In this document: piece by piece, positions 9,492 through 18,052 of the stretch
Layout: every line of letters starts with the position of its first letter
Position numbering within the stretch: the first letter of the stretch is position 1
Origin: Paraglomus occultum
Lineage: Eukaryota > Glomeromycota > Glomeromycetes > Paraglomerales > Paraglomeraceae
Assembly: GCA_910592205.1 (NCBI GenBank)
Contig: CAJVPJ010000712.1
Location: 1 to 18,543 of the forward strand
Direction of reading: 5' to 3'
Length of the DNA stretch: 18,543 bases
The notes under the pieces: generated by a model
The model's input: the letters and a program-made list of their open reading frames with translations, nothing else
The model's database searches: none
Told to the model about the DNA's origin: nothing
Program-made: the position numbers and the translations under genes

Positions 9492-11669
9492 TTACAAGTC
9501 ACCAGGTAATAAATGATCAGGTCCACGATACAATGCCAAGACCACGGCAGCACACAATAAGAAAAGGAATTCAATCCATCTCCAGATCCATCTAAAGAAT
9601 CTATACACTGCTCTTATCCATCGCTTCCAGAACCATTCTCTCCTCCTCATTGCTATCTCGTCATCTTCATCAAACTCTTCCAAAAACTCAAACTCATCTT
9701 CAGAAATGTAATCAATGGCGGAAACATCGTCATCATAATCTGGCTGCACTCCATTCTTTAGTAAAAACTCTCGAAGATCACCTTCAGATGCTACTGGTGA
9801 GAATTGAGGAGATTCATCTCCTGACCCCCAGTTCATGTCTCGTTTAATATTTGATATCCATTCGCTCTCGAATTCCTCGAGTAGACTGCGCTTTGACGCC
9901 GCCAGAGGTCTGGCCAATGCAGCATTGTCAGCAGCGTCACTCAATCGGTGCATAAACCCACTGTCGCTAAATGATCCTGCTCGAGACCTCCGTAATCCCA
10001 GATTTATCATTCGCTGCTCTTCTAGTGATACACTCAACTGGTTAACCAGCTCTGTCTGTTTATGATATGCTATCTGGAGATTGGCATAGTCTCTGGTTTT
10101 GTCTTCAAGTGTATTACATTGTGAACGGAATGCCTCGAGATCTTGTAGTGTACGTTGTAAACGACGTTCAATCTCTGCTTTTGCTCGTTCAATGCCTGCA
10201 TTTTGTATGTCCAGTTCTTGGACTTTTTGTGCCAGCTCTTCAATCACATTATCGTTCCCCGAGTTTCTTTCTTTACGTGTTTCCCAAAAACTATTTCGCA
10301 GCCTCTGCAAAAGACGCTCATTTTCTTTCTGAAGATCCTCGATCTTTTGAGTAGCGGATTGGTATGTGTCTTGTAATGCCGTCAATTCGGCTTCAAGTTT
10401 TCGTTGCTTGGCTTTATGTAACCTGTCACTTTCCTGCGCTTCGGTAATAAGACTGTCTAATTTAGACTGTAATTCGGTATTCTTCATTTCCAATTCCCTG
10501 TAATCTTCGTAATCCCTATATGGCACTCGACTAGGAGAGCGAGAACGTGCGATATGTAGATGAGCAGATGCGCCGAAGCCAGCAGCGGATTCGTTATCAC
10601 TCTCGTCGTCCTCGAAATCACTCGGTTCTTCTTCGAATGTTTCGAGTGAACCATTTGGCGGGGCCAACCTAGTGACATTTGTTTTGTCTGCTGCCTGTAT
10701 AGTGAATTTTGAATTTTGTTGTCTCTGCTTTTGGAAGTCTTCAAACTTGACCATGAGTGCTTCATATTTTGCTTTAAGGTCATTGTTATTGTCTAGGAGA
10801 CTTTTGCCAATTTCTGCAGCGAGAGTGAGGTCTGTTATTTAAAAGGTAAAATGAAGATGAATACAGGTTAGAATTGTATTGTGCGTCATATGATGAACCC
10901 AGCACGTAATTATTAAGCGGCTTGCGGATAATTGTTACGTAACAAATGGATGATAGATCTACATTTTTTTTACATCCACGTGCTGCGTAAGTTTAGTAAA
11001 GTTTCTCACTATCTATCGCTCACTTACTACCACATATATTATATATATATTGTGTATATATATGCAGATTATTATATAACAATTCGTTCTTGTGACCACA
11101 TCTACACTTCATTGCCGCATCGCATCGCATCGCATTCGCTCAGATAACGCCTCTTTTTTTTTTTTTTATCCTGTCTTTTTTGCGAAAACATTCTTTTGCG
11201 TCTTACGTAAGTAATATACGTCTTGTGTTTTAATGCAACTAATACTCTTAATGTTGCCACTAATTTGTTAATTCGACCAATTTCCTTAATTTCTTAGTTT
11301 GTTGCAACTACTTTACAAACTCGGTTTTTTTCCCTTGCAAACCAAACGGCTTTGACACTTGTAGAGTAACTTGTTCTAGCCTCCTTTTCTTCCCCTCCAA
11401 TTCCCAAAGCACCTCATACCTCTTTCTTTTTCTCTAATACGAATATAAGCATCCTTGAGTAGTGCTGTCAACTCTGCTTGCGACCTAGTTTGAGACCAAG
11501 AGCCAGATAGGGTGGGAGAGGGTAGACCACTATACGTGGTATAGCTTAAACTAGGGGATACTGGAGGACTTGCGTTATTATTAGAAGTGGAGACAGGTAA
11601 TTCGCTCAGGTCTAGCGTAAGTCTGCTCCTTGGAGTATGTGGTGTCGTGGGCGAGACCATGCTCATCAT
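9492..11669 (-). CDS. Tail-anchored coiled-coil protein with CC1-box-like motif (candidate dynein adaptor)
   Basis: Two exons, 11669-11420 and 10831-9492, joined G|AC (phase 1, donor GTATGA, acceptor AACAG). They total 1590 nt, giving 529 residues. An in-frame TAA lies upstream of the first ATG. Residues 1-60 are Ser/Pro/Thr-rich. From about 63 a helix leads into LTLAAEIGKSLLDNNNDL (85-102). This matches the AAxxG 'CC1 box' by which BICD, BICDR, Spindly and HAP1/TRAK-type adaptors bind the dynein light intermediate chain. After an acidic, Ser-rich linker (about 140-175) comes a long coiled coil (roughly 195-355, heptads such as LEAELTALQDTYQSATQKIEDL within the 20-residue periods). Next are an acidic block (DEFEFLEEFDEDDE), a Trp/Arg-rich amphipathic stretch (WFWKRWIRAVYRFFRWIWRW) and one membrane helix (about 505-518), with an 11-residue tail. 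The layout suggests a tail-anchored membrane protein linking a nuclear, ER or vesicle membrane to dynein. The gene is well supported; the function is inferred. Confidence 0.85.
11033..11063. repeat. (TA)n-rich tract in the long intron
   Basis: An imperfect ATATAT tract within the 588-bp intron (10832-11419) of the coiled-coil gene. The same intron contains (CGCAT)4 at 11116-11135 and a 15-base T-run near 11153. Confidence 0.7.
11116..11135. repeat. (CGCAT)4 pentanucleotide repeat
   Basis: Four perfect CGCAT units within the intron of the coiled-coil gene. It is the second pentanucleotide array found inside an intron of this window. Confidence 0.85.
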
Positions 11670-11850
11670 CTTACTAGAATTTATACTGGTGGGGTTTTTG
11701 CCTCCACAAGGAAGTTATAGAAAGCGTAATAAAGTTTATGGAAAAGGAGAGTGGGTGGCTTCAGAATTAAATGGATATCTGATAGTATCTGTTTATTATA
11801 TGGAGATAATAATGATAAGAGTATTATATATTGTTGTATGTTATGCGCGT

Positions 11851-11880
11851 GTATGTATGTGTGTATGTATGTATGTACGT
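11851..11880. repeat. GTAT/GTGT microsatellite
   Basis: An imperfect GTAT repeat (GTATGTATGTGTGTATGTAT) about 180-210 bp upstream of the start codon of the coiled-coil gene, probably in its 5' UTR or promoter. Confidence 0.85.
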
Positions 11881-11950
11881 GGTTGTTGGGTGTGCGCGTA
11901 GAGGGATTATTTTTGCGTGATGTATCGAGTGGTATACGTCTTTAATAGTT

Positions 11951-11993
11951 CTTTGGGGGTGTTACGGGCAGTGTCAAGCAGTCACCCCCAAAG
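11951..11993. repeat. Perfect 11-bp inverted repeat, 21-nt loop
   Basis: CTTTGGGGGTG (11951-11961) and CACCCCCAAAG (11983-11993) are exact inverted copies. A GC-rich 11-bp stem is unusual in this AT-rich DNA. It lies about 280 bp upstream of the coiled-coil gene's ATG. It could be an RNA hairpin in a 5' UTR, a protein-binding site or the ends of a tiny mobile-element remnant. No target-site duplication is evident. Confidence 0.6.
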
Positions 11994-12843
11994 CTAGTGG
12001 GAAGGAAGAGAAGGTTGGGTATTTGGCCAATAAAAAGTTTGGCTTAGATAATTTATGTAGAGGGCAGTCTGAAGAAAAAAGTGTGTGTTATATGGTGACG
12101 GAACAATGAGGGTGAAAATCAATGATTTGACGATCTGGACTGGGGATATGCGACTAGCATATGAAATTCATATGGAATATAAACGTATAAATGTGTGTAA
12201 TACAAACAACTATTAATGTATCGACGTAGGCATAATGAGACAAGTGTGTAACATCTACCGGCATAACACTCTGAAACATTCGATTTTGTATATATTTATA
12301 TGTATATTACTTTAGGTTTTTGCAATAATAATAATGATATTATCTTGATATTATATTATGTAATCTCCACCTTTTTTGTTGTCACCCGTCACTTGTTACT
12401 CGCAGCAAACTATTATGTTAGACTACTGTATAAACTACTTTTATCATTTACTATCGCTGCGTTACCTAAATTATTATGCTCCGTGCTCGTTATTGTTCTT
12501 GTTGTCGTTCTTGTTCTTGGTATTTTATTGTTGTTATTGTTAGCGTTGTCATTGCTTGCTACTCTCACTTAAAGTACGCCGTTAGCTTGCTTTTGCATTT
12601 GGAATATCAATCCTCCTTTGAAACCATAATCATACGTTGAAATATGAACCAGAGAGGGCCCCGACTGTGTCCGACACAATCCGTACATGGGATCAACATT
12701 GGCGCATGCGCACAGAACGGATAAGTAATCACATAAAAAGTAGTTAAAATAACAATGAATTGATCATAGGATGATAACATGGAATGGCCCAAATAATGTC
12801 TGGTTGAACCTTCTCATCGCATAGCCACACGTTCCAAGTTTTC

Positions 12844-12851
12844 TGACGTCA
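12844..12851. promoter_or_regulatory. CRE palindrome TGACGTCA
   Basis: A perfect ATF/CREB-type site, 285 bp upstream of the ACMSD start codon. It is placed as a promoter element of that gene or of the divergent coiled-coil gene. Function is inferred from the motif only. Confidence 0.4.
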
Positions 12852-13135
12852 TGCATTTTTATCCATATTATACAGGAAAAAGCCCCTCCTTACTTATTCA
12901 CTAATCCTAAGACAGGATTATTATTATTATTGCTATTATCAACAAACTCCGAACGTCCAAACTTTGTACCACAAGAAACTAACCCCTTCCGGTCACCTGA
13001 TTTTAGCTTACTCCTTAACCATAACATACTACTTACAACTACCCACCCGTATACATACTAACCACTTACCCGCTAACCACTACTACAAAACACATATTCA
13101 GGAGAACGAACTACGCTCTAATCGCACCATCTAAA

Positions 13136-15029
13136 ATGAGCGCTCTAGATACCCATCAAGTTAACACTAAACGCCGTCTCAAAATAGACATCCACACGTA
13201 TGCATTCTTTATCAACCCTATCTTTCGTATCATGATAAAGCATGTAATCTTTATTTTTGGACTTTTAGCCATATTCTGCCGAAACATTGGCCTGATTTGA
13301 AGAGAAAATACGGGTACGGCGGATGGATACAACTAGATCACTATGAACAAGTCAGTAACATTGTTATGCAAGAAAGATCACTATAGTATGCGCGCAATTG
13401 TATCCTCGTAACACGCCATGTTATGTTCATCCAGGGAAAAGCACGAATGCTTCTTGACGGAAAAAACTTTAGAGAGATAGGTTGCAACTGTTGGTCAGCA
13501 GACGAAAGAGTACGAGAGTGCGACATTGCTGGAGTCGATGTACAGGTATCTAATACAATTATAATTTCCCAAACTGTCCGTAAACTCGTAACGCTAAACA
13601 TGATATCGCAAGTTACAGAGTGCAATACAAAGTCTTTTTTTCTTTTCCTGATCTCCCATCCTCGCTTTCCTCCCTTTGTTTACATCGTCCAGGTTCTCTC
13701 AACGGTTCCTGTAATGTTTTCCTACTCAGCCAAGCCTCAGCATACTCTCGATCTTGCTCGATATCTCAACGATCACATTGCACAAGTATGTGCCGAGGAC
13801 CCTAAACGGTTCGTCGGATTAGGCACATTACCCATGCAAGCCCCTGAATTGGCAGTAGAGGAATTGAGAAGATGTATTATTGATTTAGGATTGGTGGGAA
13901 TACAGATAGGAAGCCACATTAATGATTGGAATTTAGATGCTCCAGAACTGGAACCTATCTGGGAGGTAAATGGAATGGAGATGTGAGATGATGATACAGA
14001 TGCATGAGAAGGAAAAAAGAAGAAGAAAGAAGGAAGATCGGGTTCAAATGAGAAAATAATGTAACATAATTGGTATTTCATCAATCAAAAAAGGCATGCG
14101 AAGAACTCAATGCTGCGGTCTTTGTGCATCCATGGGTAAGACACATGCCAATACACAAGAGGGTATCTGTTTTTTTTGTAACAAGAAAACAAGATCAATA
14201 ACCGGTTCTGTTCATACATGCTATTTGAAACTAGGACATGGAAAACAAAGGAAGAATGGAAAAATATTGGTTTCCATGGTAATAATAATATTATTATACA
14301 TGTAACTCTGTTTGTCTATTTTTTTTTCCTATTGTCGTGCGCAAGTTAAATCATTGTATTCTAACCTTCTGTTATATATGACCCAGGCTAGTCGGCATGG
14401 TAACCCGTCACCCTCTGTTATTTTATCTTATTGTTCCATTTCCTTTGTTATCACGCCCATTCCCATTTATGTTGTGTTTTTTTTTCAATAGCCATGTGAA
14501 ACAACGATAGCCATCTGCTCCCTGATATTCGGTGGTGTACTCGAACGCCATCCTCGATTAAAAGTCGCTTTTGCTCACGGTGGAGGATCCTTTCCGGCTA
14601 CGCTTGGGCGTATCATTCACGGATTCAATGTCAGGCCTGACTTGTGCGCAGTGAGGATAAAAAAAAATCCCTTGTATGATGAGTATTTACTACAGTCGAT
14701 CCGTTCAGTCGTTTATTGTTTATTTGAGATTTTCATATACGATAGTAACAAGTCACGTCTACTGTCGTTGTAGAGAATATATCAACCGAATCTACGTTGA
14801 CTCTTTAGTGCATGACGAAGACACCCTCCAATTTCTAGTAAAGAAGATGGGCATTGATCGTATTATGCTCGGAAGTGATTATCCGTTCCCTCTTGGTGAG
14901 CATTGTCCAGGTAAACTAATCGATCAATGTGATTGGCTGAGTGAAGAAGACAAGGAAAAGTTGCTGGGGATAAACACATTGAAATTCTTAAATATTGAAC
15001 ATAAGAAAGATTTGTTTTTGAGGAAATAA
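13136..15029 (+). CDS. ACMSD: 2-amino-3-carboxymuconate-6-semialdehyde decarboxylase (ACMSD)
   Basis: Decarboxylates ACMS, the branch-point product of the kynurenine pathway, to 2-aminomuconate semialdehyde. This draws carbon away from quinolinate and de novo NAD synthesis. It is a cytosolic amidohydrolase-family zinc enzyme. Nine exons: 13136-13197, 13269-13350, 13435-13545, 13693-13965, 14094-14135, 14235-14278, 14387-14399, 14492-14673 and 14774-15029. They total 1065 nt, giving 354 residues (human 336). Zinc and active-site residues are all present: H20 and H22 (DIHTHILP), R61 (NFRE), H188 (VFVHPWD), H238 (FAHGGGSFP) and D305 (LGSDYPFPLGE). LSTVPVMFSYSAKP and GLGTLPMQAPELAVEEL are nearly identical to the animal enzyme. 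Exon 7 is a 13-nt microexon. The protein has about 14 more N-terminal residues than the human one. Candidate regulatory sites upstream are a CRE and a C/A-rich tract. Confidence 0.97.
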
Positions 15030-15384
15030 TCAGGGGTAAAAGACTATGATGTAGAGGCTCAAAGTTGCATGCAGAATGTTTAATCTTTAGTTCCATTGGT
15101 GAGTGGGAGAGGACTATTAATACAGATGGGAACTATTGAGAGGGGGGGTTAACAGTTTGAGATATGTAATAACCTTGTTTGTAGACAAGATGAATCCCTT
15201 ACTTTTGGGATTCGATATATATTCTTATTCATCCTTCTAGTACTGGTCTAGAGAAACAATACTCGAATGCATAAATTAAGTATCTGTATACCCAATTTAA
15301 GACAAATAAAGTCGACTCTATATCACGACACTAAGATTGTCGTTTGGAACCCGTAATTTACACTTTTGAAAAGTCGACTCGTGG
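15030..15384. other. Convergent spacer between ACMSD and NDUFB2
   Basis: Holds both 3' UTRs. It contains an AATAAA at 15305-15310, a small hairpin (ACGACA 15325-15330 with TGTCGT 15338-15343) and an 11-bp direct repeat AAAGTCGACTC (15308-15318 and 15370-15380). No coding sequence is seen. Confidence 0.6.
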
Positions 15385-15764
15385 TCAATGATGACTGCTG
15401 TCACTGTCATGATGTCCATCATGGTCCCAAGGGTGTTTCAAGTGCTGTGATAATTAACGGAATATTGAGAAAAAAAAAGTCTGCTAATACGAAAGTGTAG
15501 TCCGAAACAGGCCGGTCTTGACTCAAACTTACCAGGACAACTGGCATATCCTGTCTTCCGCGATAGAGTATCCCTAAATATCGAATGCATTGATTAATGC
15601 AAGTATCCTCGAATGAATTACACCTTCATATATAGTATTGTATACTAGTTTGACCTTTCGGTCTTTCACTTACAAAAGGTCATAGATCCTCCAAGTAACC
15701 TCGCCAAGAAAAGGTGTGCTCTACTCGGAGCAGGCATTCCGTTGGGAAATCTATGTCCTGCCAT
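15385..15764 (-). CDS. NDUFB2: NADH:ubiquinone oxidoreductase subunit NDUFB2 (AGGG/B2 type)
   Basis: Supernumerary subunit of the membrane arm of mitochondrial complex I, in the inner membrane. Three exons: 15764-15674, 15573-15533 and 15444-15385. Phases are 1 then 0, with donors GTAAGT and GTAAGT and acceptors TTTAG and CACAG. They total 192 nt, giving 63 residues. The diagnostic block straddles the first splice site: GGSMTFWILYRGRQDMPVVL, then HLKHPWDHDG. It matches the pattern known from plants and fungi (MWFWxLYRxKQDGPVxLxxxHPW) and the shorter FWILWR of the animal protein. One membrane helix lies at about 18-34, followed by a His/Asp-rich tail (HDGHHDSDSSHH). An in-frame extension upstream of the ATG is possible but adds nothing typical. 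The exons are too short to show up as a long open frame. Confidence 0.92.
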
Positions 15765-17451
15765 TGCGTGTGACTTACTGGAGACGGCGTTTTTATTAAG
15801 GCCGGTAATAGCAAGAGTAGAATAAATATACTTCAAAAAAAGTGATGGAAGTAGAGCGAGATATGTTACATGCTGTTACACCAACATGATATTGTTTAGC
15901 CACATGGCACTTTTTTCGAGCGCGTAAATCTTAGTGATATGAAAAAATATAGTCATGACTTGGTCCTTTCCCACAAACCTCATGTAAATAAACAAATGTA
16001 CAAAATTGATTAATGCAATGCATACATGATTAAGCAATATATGACAATATTGAGTATCGACCAAGAGACGTTAAGATTGCAGTGTTCTTGCGGAAAGTGT
16101 ATATTGTATTCGCTGTAAATCTATTTGATCGCAACAAGTTTTGCTATGCCTGGCTTTCACTCTTTAAGTATTGCTCTTACATCAAGGAATGATGATTACT
16201 CCCATTATCCTGTTACGCTCAACGAGGTCAATATAACGTCTTGCATTATTTCTAGTTCTGCTACTACCATTCCTTGTCTGCGTCATTGTTTAAATAACAA
16301 CGAAATTATGTCAGTCATTAAGTCTATCCAGATTACGCACGCAATAGGTCTTGGATAAGAAAAAACGGGTCCTAAAACAAACATGACTATTTTTTAGTTT
16401 GGATGTTTTGGCGATGTCAAAATATTATGGACAGGCATGTATGCAAAACGAGATATAGCTTTAAACAGCAGAATTAACGGTACGACTACAGTACTTATGT
16501 ATGCTTCATATGTACAATACATAATTATTATTACGACATCACCATATTGTCTCGTTTTTTATAAATAAAAAGTTAAGTATTCGTTGCCATGAAATTTGCG
16601 CACCAAAATAGTTGCGTTAGTGACAACAATTATTGAGCCTTGGACACATTGTGGTGCTAAAGAAACAACTTAAACATAATATATTAACGGTTTTGTATTT
16701 ATTATTTGTACTGAGAAATAAATAAGAACAAAGTGCTCAGGTAAACATAGAAACTCGAATGCTTAATGTGTACTATTTATTAGTCAATCCAACGAACGCG
16801 ATAATTCTGATGACGTGTTAATTTTACCCAAACCACAAATTAATAAACTAAGCGCGTTGACGGTTAAAATTTTATAGAAATATTTGGTAACTTTTTTTAA
16901 AAAATTGCACATAAAGAAAGATTCCAACTTGTACGATAATTTCCTCATTTAGCGCGCGCCGAGTCTTTACTTTGATGCGGGTTTATACGGCTTCCAACGA
17001 GACGTATAAAGCGAACATATATTCAAATGTTTTAAAAGACGAATAATACTTTAGGGTCACAAGAAAACAACGACTGGATACATATGCGACTAGTTACAAG
17101 AAAAAGAATAAACCCGTAGCCATTGAATTCGTGCGCTCATGTTTAAGGAATCTGAAAAAAAAAAGATAATACCGCTCTACTACAAAATATCTTAACTTTG
17201 TAAGCTAAAATTTTGCTCAGAGAAAATAACGTTTGATGTCTTCAATAAAGGCAATTACAGTAAGACGTTATTAACGACAAGGGTGTAATCAGTAATACTC
17301 GGATTACGCGACACGCGTATTCACATTGCTGATCATGTAACAGTCACCTGCCCTTTTGGGTTATGACATCGTCGTTTATTATTATTGTTATTATTATTAT
17401 TATTATTTTATCGTTATCCACAACCAGTTTTATTTTAAATCAAAGCAAAAC
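15765..17451. other. Divergent intergenic region between NDUFB2 and CENP-W
   Basis: AT-rich upstream region of both genes. A 77-codon open stretch at 16125-16358 (+) and a 34-codon one near 16296-16192 (-) overlap each other and resemble no family I know. The section 16380-17340 has frequent stops in all frames. A GC-rich spot (GCGCGCGCC) lies at about 16951. A (TTA)n microsatellite at 17376-17408 sits just upstream of the CENP-W start. No RNA gene was recognised. Confidence 0.5.
17376..17408. repeat. (TTA)n microsatellite
   Basis: About eleven TTA units with one TTG interruption, 44 bp upstream of the CENP-W start codon, probably within its 5' UTR or core promoter. Confidence 0.9.
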
Positions 17452-17838
17452 ATGGCTCGCTTATATCCTCGCGCGACGCTCAAAAAAATTGAGAAAGCCC
17501 ACCAACCGAACACAAAATTGTCAAAGAATTTTGATGTAGTGGTAATGTAACGTACACATAATCTTTGCTCAAACGCGTGGTTGAATTATCTCACTTGACA
17601 TGCGGTATCGGTATACATATAGCTATTCCTAGACTTTGTTCTATTTCTTCAGCGTCTCGCTTTAGAAACTAATATTGAGGCGCAAAATAACAAAGAGAAG
17701 ATAATACGAAAATTGCATGTTGACAATGTTACTGAGGTACTCGTATGAACTCGTCTTTGGTAGACTGAGTAAGAACGTACTTTTCACCTGTTATGAAATT
17801 TGCATTTGTAGAACGTTTTACAACAGTTCCAGGATTGA
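17452..17838 (+). CDS. CENPW: Centromere protein W (CENP-W) histone-fold subunit
   Basis: Small histone-fold protein that pairs with CENP-T in the inner kinetochore (CENP-T-W-S-X). Three exons: 17452-17541, 17623-17736 and 17812-17838, all phase 0. Donors are GTAATG and GTACTC; acceptors are CATAG and TGTAG. They total 231 nt, giving 76 residues, typical for fungal CENP-W (about 70-100). The N-terminus MARLYPRATLKKIEKAHQP and the following TKLSKNFDVVLFLDFVLFLQ form the family signature: basic helix 1, the SKN.DV loop, then the long hydrophobic helix 2. RLALETNIEA and the last helix (KLHVDNVTENVLQQF) complete the histone fold. If the first exon is read on through its donor it ends falsely at a TAA after VVVM. 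It converges on the Suz12-like gene, 214 bp apart. Confidence 0.93.
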
Positions 17839-17870
17839 AGAAACCTGCTTTTATTCCAAATCCAAAAATT

Positions 17871-17876
17871 AATAAA
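17871..17876 (+). terminator. Candidate polyadenylation signal AATAAA
   Basis: AATAAA lies 33 bases after the CENP-W stop codon on the same strand. Confidence 0.4.
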
Positions 17877-18052
17877 CAAACTAGCCGACAACTGGCTTAT
17901 CCGTGATATACAGTGATGTTGAATTCTTGTATATAATTTCCAATATTAGCAAATCGTTTGTCGCATTATCCGTTCAACACAATGTCTATTGTCCTTCGCC
18001 AACTTTCGCATTTGCGATTCCGATGCCTTGCGCTCTTAGGCTTGGCACCACT

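Larger units (their letters stand above)
11670..13135. other. Divergent intergenic region between the coiled-coil gene and ACMSD
   Basis: This region is upstream of both flanking genes, so it should contain both promoters. Seen here: a GTAT-type microsatellite (11851-11880), an 11-bp perfect inverted repeat (11951-11993), a CCAAT box (12027), a (TTG/TTA)n-rich tract (about 12485-12545) that opens a meaningless hydrophobic frame, the 10-bp palindrome GCGCATGCGC (12702-12711), a CRE palindrome (12844), an ATT microsatellite (about 12918-12932) and a C/A-rich tract (about 13010-13095) just before the ACMSD start. No exon was recognised on either strand. Confidence 0.55.

Noticed and set aside
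9650-10354. Several + strand open frames opposite the coiled-coil gene
   Set aside because: They are shadows of the long coiled-coil exon on the other strand; no independent features.
12300-12572. 90-codon hydrophobic open frame on the + strand that looks like a small membrane protein
   Set aside because: It is created by TTG/TTA/GTT-rich simple sequence; the Leu/Val runs follow the repeat and there is no codon or motif structure.
13773-14084. 103-codon - strand frame opposite ACMSD exon 4
   Set aside because: It is antisense to a well-conserved exon and intron of ACMSD.
16125-16358. 77-codon + strand frame between NDUFB2 and CENP-W
   Set aside because: Low-information Ser/Thr/Ile text, no motif, no conserved splice partner; an overlapping frame exists on the other strand.
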